Source of the DNA: Chloroflexota bacterium
GTDB taxonomy: Bacteria > Chloroflexota > UBA5177 > JANWHV01
Length of the DNA: 6,009 bases
Assembly (NCBI GenBank): GCA_025924845.1
Contig: JAICHN010000324.1
Span: 1-6,009 of the forward strand
Direction of reading: 5' to 3'
In this document: one piece after another, positions 1 to 5,594 of the stretch
How positions within the stretch are numbered: position 1 is the stretch's first letter
Layout: every line of letters starts with the position of its first letter
Notes under the pieces: generated by a model
Told to the model about the DNA's origin: nothing
Seen by the model: only the letters and a program-made list of their open reading frames with translations
Database searches by the model: none
Position numbers and translations under genes: made by a program

Positions 1-13
1 TGCCGTTGGTCAT
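1..13 (-). CDS. Probable start of the next gene in the operon (first four codons only)
   Basis: An ATG at 13-11 on the minus strand overlaps the gpsA stop codon in an ATGA, the same arrangement seen at the two other tight junctions in this window. It would read Met-Thr-Asn-Gly before leaving the window. No clear Shine-Dalgarno sequence is visible in the end of gpsA, so translation would rely on coupling. Nothing can be said about the product, and the ATG could be a chance occurrence. Confidence 0.35.
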
Positions 14-1074
14 GCGGGCGCGCTACCCGGTAAGGTTGATGTACCCGGAATGCTCCCTGGCGCCGGCGTGCTCTCCGATCCGACCGAACGGGCGAGCAGG
101 ATGTCCATCGCGGTTCGCGGATCGCGGCCCGCGAATAACACGGCGCATACCTGCTCGGTGATCGGCAGTTCCACGCCCAGACGGTTTGCCAGACTCAGCG
201 CGGCGCGCGCCGTGGGCACCCCTTCGGCTACCATGGTCATGTCAGCTCTAATCGCTTCGAGGGATGCGCCCCGGCCCAGGCGCTCGCCAACCGTATGATT
301 CCGACTCTGAGGACTGACACAGGTCGCGAAGAGATCGCCATAGCCGCTCAACCCGGCGAATGTCGCGGCCTGGGCGCCGCATGCCATGCCCAACCGTACA
401 ATTTCGGCCATACCGCGAGTGACGATCGCCGCTTTGCCGTTGAGTCCCATTTCCAGGCCGTCACAGATGCCCGCCGCCAGGGCCACCACGTTCTTGAGGG
501 CGCCACCCAACTCCACGCCCACCACGTCGTCGGAGGTATACAGGCGAAATTCTCGGGTGGAAAGATCATCGGCATTCGCCGCCGTCACGGTTGGGTCGGT
601 CCCCGCGAGCACGGCCGCTGCCGGCAGTCCGGCCGCGATCTCGCCGGCTAGATTAGGGCCCGACAGGACGCCGAGGCCGACGGATCCGGCCAGGACCTCC
701 TCGATTACCTGCGACACGCGCAGCCCGCTGCCTACCTCCAGGCCCTTTGTGGCGCTTACCAGACGCGTTTGGGCGCTCAGAAAGGGGCGGATCGCGACGC
801 ACGCGGGCCGCAAATGCTCACTCGGCACTGCGACGACGATGAGCGGCGCCGCGCCTGCCGCGGCGTAGTCGGCGCCGACCAGCAGATCATCCGGAAACGG
901 AATCCCCGGGAGCCAGGTGCGATTTTCCCGATCCGCCTGGAGGCGGACGGCGCGTTCCCCGTTGCGCGCGCAAAGCAACACCCGGCGGCCGGCCCGCGCC
1001 TGCAATATGGCCAGAGTCGTCCCCCAATTTCCGGCGCCTACGATGGCGATATCAGGTTCAAGGGCTGGACGCAT
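10..1074 (-). CDS. gpsA: Glycerol-3-phosphate dehydrogenase [NAD(P)+], GpsA
   Basis: This cytoplasmic enzyme reduces dihydroxyacetone phosphate to sn-glycerol-3-phosphate, the backbone that the neighbouring PlsY acylates. The 354-residue product opens with a Rossmann nucleotide-binding loop, GAGNWG at residues 13-18. It continues with SATKGLE at 107-113 and SGPNLAGE at 138-145. ALKN at 192-195 carries the expected catalytic lysine (Lys194), and GLSGYGDLFATC at 241-252 is followed by SPQSRNH, the family's substrate and cofactor signature. Recognition is secure. The ATG at 1074 is the only plausible start, placing the Rossmann loop where the family has it, although its Shine-Dalgarno sequence is weak. 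The family fold appears to end near residue 330. The last 24 or so residues are a Pro/Ser/Gly/Thr-rich tail not normally present. The gene lies 34 bases after plsY, and its stop overlaps a possible next start. Confidence 0.97.
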   Translation of the reverse strand: MRPALEPDIAIVGAGNWGTTLAILQARAGRRVLLCARNGERAVRLQADRENRTWLPGIPFPDDLLVGADYAAAGAAPLIVVAVPSEHLRPACVAIRPFLSAQTRLVSATKGLEVGSGLRVSQVIEEVLAGSVGLGVLSGPNLAGEIAAGLPAAAVLAGTDPTVTAANADDLSTREFRLYTSDDVVGVELGGALKNVVALAAGICDGLEMGLNGKAAIVTRGMAEIVRLGMACGAQAATFAGLSGYGDLFATCVSPQSRNHTVGERLGRGASLEAIRADMTMVAEGVPTARAALSLANRLGVELPITEQVCAVLFAGRDPRTAMDILLARSVGSESTPAPGSIPGTSTLPGSAPA

Positions 1075-1108
1075 GGTCGCCAGGGCGCGGACGGCGCGAA
1101 GCCATGAA

Positions 1109-1735
1109 TCAACCGGCGATGGGCTGCGCGGGCTGCCCGATTTTGCGCTCGGTTCCCGCCACCAGCCGCTGGATGTTATCCGAATGGCGAACCAAGATCA
1201 GCACCGCTCCCAACACGCAGTAAAGGAGGATCCACGGCGAAAACTGGCCCAGCACCACCAGGAGGATAGCCATGAGCACGCCCACGACCGTTCCCAGCAG
1301 CACGCCAAGCGATACGAGGAGGCTCAGCCCGATAATGCAGGCGCCTATGGCCAGCGAGGTAAGCGCGGCAGGCCAACACAGCAGGCAGAAGACGCCAAAC
1401 GAAACCAATACGCCGCGCCCCCCCCGGAAGCCGGCGTAGACCGGCCAATTGTGGCCGACCGCCGCCGCCAGCCCGGCCAGGCACTCGGCCGCGACCGTTC
1501 CGACTAGGACATAGGCGGCGAGGACGGCGAGCATGCCCTTGATGAAGTCAAAGAGCACGACGACGATCGCCGGCACTTTGCCCAGAGTCCGCAAGGCGTT
1601 GGTCGCCCCCGTCTTCCCGCTCCCGTAGTCACGTAAATCGACGCCTTTGAGCACTCTGCCCACGATCAGCCCAGTCGGAATGGCGCCCAGCAAGTAGCCG
1701 ATTACTACCGCCGCCCCGTAATGCCACACTTCCAT
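1109..1735 (-). CDS. plsY: Acyl-phosphate:glycerol-3-phosphate acyltransferase, PlsY
   Basis: This integral membrane enzyme transfers an acyl group from acyl-phosphate (made by PlsX, not in this window) to the sn-1 position of glycerol-3-phosphate, giving lysophosphatidate. The 208-residue product is very hydrophobic, with several membrane segments. It carries all three family motifs: GSGKTGATN at 38-46, GHNWPVYAGFRGGRG at 94-108, and HSDNIQRLVAGTERKIG at 184-200. The first motif has Lys where many members have Asn (GSGN). A start three bases earlier, a GTG at 1738, is possible. The ATG at 1735 is preferred because a GAGGTG Shine-Dalgarno lies five bases upstream of it and is too close to the GTG. 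It sits 40 bases after der and 34 before gpsA, which supplies its acyl acceptor, so co-transcription is likely. Confidence 0.96.
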   Translation of the reverse strand: MEVWHYGAAVVIGYLLGAIPTGLIVGRVLKGVDLRDYGSGKTGATNALRTLGKVPAIVVVLFDFIKGMLAVLAAYVLVGTVAAECLAGLAAAVGHNWPVYAGFRGGRGVLVSFGVFCLLCWPAALTSLAIGACIIGLSLLVSLGVLLGTVVGVLMAILLVVLGQFSPWILLYCVLGAVLILVRHSDNIQRLVAGTERKIGQPAQPIAG

Positions 1736-1740
1736 CACTT

Positions 1741-1746
1741 CACCTC
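1741..1746 (-). promoter_or_regulatory. Shine-Dalgarno sequence of plsY
   Basis: GAGGTG on the minus strand lies five bases before the ATG at 1735 and only two before the alternative GTG at 1738. It therefore decides in favour of the ATG. It falls in the 40-base gap between der and plsY, so plsY appears able to start translation independently of der. Confidence 0.7.
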
Positions 1747-1775
1747 ATGCGCTTGAGCCGTCCAGGCACCCTGAG

Positions 1776-3173
1776 CTACCGTCTGGCGCCGGAACGCCGT
1801 GCCCCGCTTTGCCTGGTGCCGCCGCGTCGAGGAGCGGAACCGTCTTCCTCCTTCAGCTCGCGCGAAGACCGGAAATGCAAGCGGATCGCGGTGCCGGTGA
1901 ATCCGAACTGCTCCCTGAGTTGATTCTCCAGAAATCGTCGGTAAGAGAAATGTAATAGCGCCGGATCGTTGACAAAAAAGACAAAGGTGGGCGGATCAAC
2001 CTCGGCCTGCGTGACATAGCGTAGCTTGAATCGACTCCCACCGCTGCTCATCGGCTGGTGCTTGCGCAGGGCATCCTGCATGATGTTGTTGAGTTGCCCG
2101 GTTGGCACTCGCTTCAAGCGTTCGTCCCGCACGGTCATCGCCAATTCCAGTATGCGCCGCACGCGTTGACGGGTCAACGCGGACGTAAACAGCATCGGCG
2201 CCTGGTGCGTGAAATGCAACTCGCGGCGAATGCGTTCGGTATAGGCGACAATCGTGTAGTCATCCTTGGGGACGACCAGGTCCCACTTGTTTACCACGAT
2301 CACCAGGCCCTTGCCCGCTTCCCAGGCATAGCCCGCGATGTGAGCATCCTGCGCGGTCACCGGCTCGGTGGCGTCCACCACCAACACGGCCACGTGCGAA
2401 CGGCTAATCGCCCGCATGGCACGCATCACGCTATATTTTTCCACGCCCGCGTCAATATGGCCGCGCTTGCGGATTCCCGCCGTATCGACCAGGATCACGC
2501 GCCGTCCCTCGTAGTCGATCTCCGTATCGGTGGTATCGCGAGTGGTCCCGGGCAGCGGTGAGACCAGGGCGCGATCCTCCTGCAGAATGGCATTGAGGAG
2601 GCTGGACTTGCCGACGTTCGGCCGCCCCACCAGGGTAATCCGCGCCGCGGTGTCGGGCGCCGGTTCTTCCACCTGGGGCAGGAGCGCGACCACGGCATCG
2701 AGCAGATCGCCGGTGTTTATCCCATTCAGCCCGGAGATGGGAATCGGTTCACCAACGCCGAGCGCGAAGAACTCGGCGCTATCGAGCTGCCGTGCGTCGC
2801 TCTCCGCCTTGTTGGCGGCCAGGATCACCGGACTTTTCCCCCGGCGCAGTTGATCGGCCACGTCATGATCCATCGCCGTAAGCCCCTGGCGCGCGTCCAC
2901 CAGGAAAATGATCACGTCCGCCTGGTCAATTGCCGCCTCGGCTTGCCGGCGAATCGCTCGGCTCATGTCCTGGTCCGTCGAGAAGTCCAGGCCGCCGGTA
3001 TCCACGACTATGAACGGTTTGTCGTTCCAGATCGTCTCGCCATAGTTGCGGTCGCGCGTCGTGCCGGGCTCATCCTCGACGATAGCCTGAGGGCGGCCCA
3101 CCATGCGATTAAACAGCGTAGACTTTCCCACATTGGGTCGCCCCACCAGGGCGACAATTGGTAATTCGTTCAT
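1776..3173 (-). CDS. der: Ribosome-associated double GTPase Der (EngA)
   Basis: Der has two GTPase domains followed by a KH-like domain and acts in assembly of the 50S ribosomal subunit. The 465-residue product shows GRPNVGKS at 11-18 and again at 183-190, the switch II motifs DTGG at 58-61 and DTAG at 230-233, and guanine-specificity motifs NKAE at 121-124 and NKWD at 295-298. The KH-like domain occupies roughly 350-437, including the segment around FSYRRFLENQLREQFG. The first G4 motif has Glu in place of the usual Asp, which is unusual. The C-terminus is a basic, low-complexity tail with a repeated SGARR. The start is well supported: the ATG overlaps the stop of the radical SAM gene (ATGA at 3173-3170), and GGAGAGG lies eight bases upstream. 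It is the second gene of the radical SAM, der, plsY, gpsA unit. Confidence 0.98.
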   Translation of the reverse strand: MNELPIVALVGRPNVGKSTLFNRMVGRPQAIVEDEPGTTRDRNYGETIWNDKPFIVVDTGGLDFSTDQDMSRAIRRQAEAAIDQADVIIFLVDARQGLTAMDHDVADQLRRGKSPVILAANKAESDARQLDSAEFFALGVGEPIPISGLNGINTGDLLDAVVALLPQVEEPAPDTAARITLVGRPNVGKSSLLNAILQEDRALVSPLPGTTRDTTDTEIDYEGRRVILVDTAGIRKRGHIDAGVEKYSVMRAMRAISRSHVAVLVVDATEPVTAQDAHIAGYAWEAGKGLVIVVNKWDLVVPKDDYTIVAYTERIRRELHFTHQAPMLFTSALTRQRVRRILELAMTVRDERLKRVPTGQLNNIMQDALRKHQPMSSGGSRFKLRYVTQAEVDPPTFVFFVNDPALLHFSYRRFLENQLREQFGFTGTAIRLHFRSSRELKEEDGSAPRRGGTRQSGARRSGARR

Positions 3174-4522
3174 CCGATTAGCCTCTCCAGATCGCCGACC
3201 CCCTCGGCCAGCTGAATCGGACGCCCCAGTTCGGACGAGATCCGCTCGCGTGTGAAGTCGTCCAGGGTCACTTCGCCGGCACGGTCGAACATGACCCGCG
3301 GCAGCACCACGACATCGCCCAAGTCCTTCCCCGCCAACTGCCCCAGCAGGTCGGCCGCCACGATCAGGCCCGACACCGTAACTTCGCTACCGAACAGGCG
3401 ATTCTCGATTGGCACCAAATCCACCGTCAGGTTGGGTATGGAACTCAGTTCGGCGGCGATCGGCGCCAGAATCGGCGCGATCAAGGTGCCGCAGGCCAGA
3501 GTGAGCCGGCGTGGCGCCGGCAACGATGGGGGCAGCGTACGCTTCATCGCACGCCATGCGTCGAGCAACATGCGCACCATGCCAACCCCGTTATCCAGGA
3601 TCGAGAGGTCGGTGTAGTGGGAGCGCGCCGGCACACGGCGATTGGCCAGCAGATAGAACTCGTCGGACAAAAAGACGACCGGTTCGCCGCACTGTTTCAC
3701 GTTTTCCTTTTGATACGGTTGCAATTCGCGGATTACCCGCAGCGCCTCGTCCGCCCGGAAGCGGCGTAAGGGGTTCTTGGAGGAGGCGGTTCGCTCGGTG
3801 CGCACCCTGGTCAATCCCACGGGCACGGCCGAGATGGTTCGCAACATCGGGCGGCGGTCCAACAAGTGACGCGTGGTGCTGTGCAAGTCGTCGGTGTCGT
3901 TGATGCCGGGGCACAGCACCAGCTGCGTATGAACCTCGATACCCAGGGCGATCAAGCGATCGATCTGCTCCAGGATATCGGGCGCTCGCTTGTTGCCCAG
4001 CAGGCGGCGACGCAGATCCGGATTCGTGCTGTGCACCGAAAGATAGAGCGGCGAGAGTCGCTGTTCGCCAATGCGTCGCCAATCGCCCTCGGACAAATTG
4101 GTCAGGGTAACAAAACTGGCATTGAGGAACGAAAACCGATAATCATCATCCTTGATATGCAACGTGGAGCGCATGCCCTTCGGCAGCTGTGTGACGAAGC
4201 AGAAGGGACAGTGGTTATCGCACTCGCTGATATCCTCAAGGGTCAATTCGGGAAGGACCAGCCCGAGATCCTGGTCGGGATGCTTGCGGAGGCGCACGGC
4301 ATGAGCCTGGTCGCCGCGCCGCAGGTTAAGGATCACACGGTCTTCGGCTATGTAGAAGCGATAGTCGATCGGATCACGGAGCGGGTGCCCATTGATCGAA
4401 AGCACCACATCGCCCGCCGCGATGTTTGCCTTCTCGGCCAGGCTACCGGGGAGCACATCGAGCACCGTGCCCGGGTGCCCCGCTCGCCTGGCGCCCGGAT
4501 TGACCACCGGTACAAACGACAT
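3170..4522 (-). CDS. PDZ-like / radical SAM / DUF512 family protein of unknown function
   Basis: The 450-residue product has three parts. An N-terminal PDZ-like region spans roughly 17-75 (LPGSLAEKANIAAGDVVLSI, then NGHPLRD). A radical SAM core carries the cluster motif Cys101-x3-Cys105-x2-Cys108, within CDNHCPFCF. A C-terminal region from about residue 225 resembles DUF512. QLPKGMR and DDDYRFSFLN, followed by FVTLTNL, are strongly characteristic of the family annotated as DUF512 or TIGR03279. Members presumably bind a 4Fe-4S cluster and cleave S-adenosylmethionine, but I know of no established substrate. No signal peptide or membrane segment is visible, so it is likely cytoplasmic. The ATG at 4522 is chosen; an in-frame GTG at 4531 would add three residues, and neither has a strong Shine-Dalgarno sequence. 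It is first in the unit and overlaps der by four bases. Its position beside der, as in other phyla, hints at a role near ribosome or membrane biogenesis, but that is inference. Confidence 0.93.
   Translation of the reverse strand: MSFVPVVNPGARRAGHPGTVLDVLPGSLAEKANIAAGDVVLSINGHPLRDPIDYRFYIAEDRVILNLRRGDQAHAVRLRKHPDQDLGLVLPELTLEDISECDNHCPFCFVTQLPKGMRSTLHIKDDDYRFSFLNASFVTLTNLSEGDWRRIGEQRLSPLYLSVHSTNPDLRRRLLGNKRAPDILEQIDRLIALGIEVHTQLVLCPGINDTDDLHSTTRHLLDRRPMLRTISAVPVGLTRVRTERTASSKNPLRRFRADEALRVIRELQPYQKENVKQCGEPVVFLSDEFYLLANRRVPARSHYTDLSILDNGVGMVRMLLDAWRAMKRTLPPSLPAPRRLTLACGTLIAPILAPIAAELSSIPNLTVDLVPIENRLFGSEVTVSGLIVAADLLGQLAGKDLGDVVVLPRVMFDRAGEVTLDDFTRERISSELGRPIQLAEGVGDLERLIG
3182..3188 (-). promoter_or_regulatory. 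Shine-Dalgarno sequence of der, inside the upstream gene
   Basis: GGAGAGG on the minus strand lies eight bases before the der ATG and within the last codons of the radical SAM gene. With the ATGA stop/start overlap, it fixes the der start and points to translational coupling in which terminating ribosomes can re-initiate. Confidence 0.7.
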
Positions 4523-4524
4523 AC

Positions 4525-4553
4525 TTACCACACGTCCGTGAAAATGCTAGACT
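4525..4553 (+). promoter_or_regulatory. Candidate promoter for the small membrane protein gene
   Basis: On the plus strand, TTACCA (4525-4530) is followed after 17 bases by TAGACT (4548-4553). A TG one base upstream of the latter gives an extended -10. Each hexamer matches the sigma70 consensus at four of six positions. It would start a transcript near 4560 with a leader of about 120 bases. This is the best candidate I found for the plus-strand gene, but it is weak, and the -35 overlaps the start region of the divergent gene. Confidence 0.3.
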
Positions 4554-4569
4554 GGGAGCGAACAGAAAC

Positions 4570-4613
4570 GCGCATCGTAGGCGGACGGAATTGGGGATTC
4601 CGTTTGCATGCGC
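4570..4613. repeat. Imperfect inverted repeat / stem-loop in the divergent leader region
   Basis: The outer arms GCGCAT (4570-4575) and ATGCGC (4608-4613) are perfectly complementary. The inner arms GCGGACGGAAT (4581-4591) and ATTCCGTTTGC (4597-4607) pair over 11 positions, with two G-U pairs if read as plus-strand RNA, around the loop TGGGG (4592-4596). Five bases at 4576-4580 form a one-sided bulge. In plus-strand RNA the stem is nearly continuous. In minus-strand RNA the two wobbles become A-C mismatches. It could be an mRNA leader structure or a dyad bound by a regulator. It lies between the two predicted divergent promoters. Confidence 0.5.
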
Positions 4614-4621
4614 CACACGAC

Positions 4622-4649
4622 AGTATAGCAGCCGCCGTCGTTATGTCGA
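4622..4649 (-). promoter_or_regulatory. Sigma70-like promoter for the radical SAM-der-plsY-gpsA unit
   Basis: On the minus strand, TCGACA (4649-4644, five of six matches to TTGACA) is followed after 16 bases by TATACT (4627-4622, five of six to TATAAT). TG one base upstream of the latter makes an extended -10. A transcript would begin near 4615, leaving a leader of roughly 90 bases before the ATG at 4522 and placing the inverted repeat at its extreme 5' end. This is the most promoter-like sequence I found, and no comparable site was seen in the short gaps of the unit. Confidence 0.6.
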
Positions 4650-4666
4650 AATGATCCGGCGGTAGT

Positions 4667-4671
4667 GGGAG
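4667..4671 (+). promoter_or_regulatory. Shine-Dalgarno sequence of the small membrane protein gene
   Basis: GGGAG on the plus strand lies nine bases before the ATG at 4681. It supports translation of the 65-codon frame and its choice over the overlapping frames on either strand. Confidence 0.5.
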
Positions 4672-4680
4672 TGGAATCGC

Positions 4681-4878
4681 ATGGTGAAGGGGCTCGTCGG
4701 CCAGGCAGTCGGGGTGGTCTGTATTCCGCTCTGGGTGGGTATGACCGTGTACTTTATGTCCCGCGCCGCTACACCGAACGCCACCGATGCCGGGAATTGG
4801 TTTGTCGGTTTCGTGGTGCTTACCGTGATCTTCGTCGCCATCATGGTGTTCTGGGAGCGGGTGTTCGTCGGCGAATAA
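4681..4878 (+). CDS. Small two-helix membrane protein, function unknown
   Basis: This is the only plus-strand gene in the window. The 65-residue product has two hydrophobic stretches, about residues 6-26 (with PLWVGMTVYFM) and 40-58 (WFVGFVVLTVIFVAIMVFW). They are joined by a short polar loop, ATPNATDAGN, near 30-39. Lys3 and the terminal ERVFVGE suggest both ends face the cytoplasm with the loop outside, but the charge bias is slight. There is no signal peptide cleavage site, catalytic motif or cysteine pair. Signs that it is real are GGGAG nine bases before the ATG, a tandem TAA TAA stop, membrane-protein-like composition and the lack of any other gene in the space. It converges on plsC across a shared hairpin and diverges from the radical SAM unit. 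I do not recognise the family. It could be a lineage-specific small protein or a subunit of a membrane complex. Confidence 0.7.
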   Translation: MVKGLVGQAVGVVCIPLWVGMTVYFMSRAATPNATDAGNWFVGFVVLTVIFVAIMVFWERVFVGE

Positions 4879-4887
4879 TAAACATCA

Positions 4888-4927
4888 CCTTGAGGATCGG
4901 ACTGGAAACCCAGTCCGATCCTCAGGG
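4888..4927. terminator. Convergent hairpin terminator between the small gene and plsC
   Basis: A perfect 15-base stem, TGAGGATCGGACTGG (4891-4905) with its complement at 4910-4924, closes the four-base loop AAAC. Three more pairs (one G-U) extend it to 4888 and 4927. It lies nine bases after the stop of the small plus-strand gene and 13 bases after the stop of plsC. Past the stem, the minus-strand transcript is U-rich (TGATGTTTATTATT), fitting intrinsic termination of the cmk-plsC message. The plus-strand side has no U-tract, so termination of the small gene's message there may be weaker. Confidence 0.8.
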
Positions 4928-4940
4928 CGGTGCATGATCT

Positions 4941-5594
4941 CTATTCGCCGCCCTCGGCGTAGATGCCGTGATACGCGGGGGGCAACAGCGCGGTGATCTG
5001 TCGCATCAGAAGATCGGCGTGGGCTTTGCGGGCCGCGCTTCCCCCACCGTGCGTGAACCGCACCGGCTCCCCAATGGTGACCGAAATACGCGGTCGAGAT
5101 AGGAAGCCCCGCGCTACCTCGCCGAACGGCCGGTGCAGCCTGAGGTGCTCGGTGCCGGTAAGCGCCGCCGGCACGATCGGACAGTCGGCACGCGTGGCCA
5201 GCATGACGGCGCCGCTTCGCGCTTCCTGCGCCCCGGTCGCCTCGCTCCGATGGCCCTCGGGAAAGACCATGACGATTTCTCCGGCGCGCAGCAGGTCTTC
5301 GGCGTGCCGAAGCGCGGTACGGTCCATCTCACCGCGCCGGATCGGAAACGTGCCTGCCTGCGTAAGATACCAGCCCAACGGGGCAAACCGGAACAATTCC
5401 TCCTTCGCCATGAAGTGCAGTTGCCGCGGCATCAGGGCGCCCAACAGCAGAGGATCCAGCATACTCAAGTGATTACTGACCAGCACGACCCCGCCGTCCC
5501 GCGGTATGTTGCCGATCCCCGCTGCGTGAACCCTGCCCACCGTCGAGAAGAGGCACCGTAAGGGCACCCGAACCAATTCGTAGGCCGAGATCAT
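4941..5594 (-). CDS. plsC: 1-acyl-sn-glycerol-3-phosphate acyltransferase, PlsC family
   Basis: It transfers a second acyl chain to lysophosphatidate, giving phosphatidate, at the inner face of the cytoplasmic membrane. The 217-residue product has the acyltransferase block I NHLSMLD (residues 41-47, His42 and Asp47 as the HX4D catalytic pair), block II GTFPIRRG (81-88), block III FPEGHRS (111-117) and block IV IVPAALTGTE (140-149). Block III has His where FPEGTRS is usual. The length suits a minimal PlsC with little N-terminal membrane region. A longer frame reaches 5639, but the ATG at 5594 is chosen because it overlaps the cmk stop in an ATGA and gives a typical MISAYELVR start. The Shine-Dalgarno sequence (AAGAG) is weak, suggesting coupling to cmk. 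Strict substrate specificity cannot be read from sequence, so another lysophospholipid acyltransferase is possible. Confidence 0.93.
   Translation of the reverse strand: MISAYELVRVPLRCLFSTVGRVHAAGIGNIPRDGGVVLVSNHLSMLDPLLLGALMPRQLHFMAKEELFRFAPLGWYLTQAGTFPIRRGEMDRTALRHAEDLLRAGEIVMVFPEGHRSEATGAQEARSGAVMLATRADCPIVPAALTGTEHLRLHRPFGEVARGFLSRPRISVTIGEPVRFTHGGGSAARKAHADLLMRQITALLPPAYHGIYAEGGE

Noticed and set aside
917..1507. A 196-codon plus-strand open frame across the gpsA/plsY junction
   Set aside because: It is the antisense shadow of two secure genes, rich in Arg, His and Gln as expected from reverse reading, with no recognisable motif.
2058..2561. A 167-codon plus-strand open frame opposite der
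   Set aside because: It is antisense to conserved Der domains and has no support as a protein.
3866..4654. A 262-codon plus-strand open frame antisense to the radical SAM gene
   Set aside because: It lies opposite a strongly recognised gene, shows no domain or hydrophobic pattern of its own, and long antisense frames are expected in GC-rich DNA.
4641..4844. A 67-codon minus-strand open frame overlapping the small membrane protein gene
   Set aside because: Its composition is not like a protein family or membrane protein. It would run through the divergent promoter region, and the plus-strand frame has the better start site and tandem stops.
4665..4937. A 90-codon plus-strand frame overlapping the small membrane protein gene in another phase
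   Set aside because: It runs through the terminator hairpin, is Arg/Gly-rich as expected from an out-of-phase reading, and lacks the hydrophobic segments of the chosen frame.
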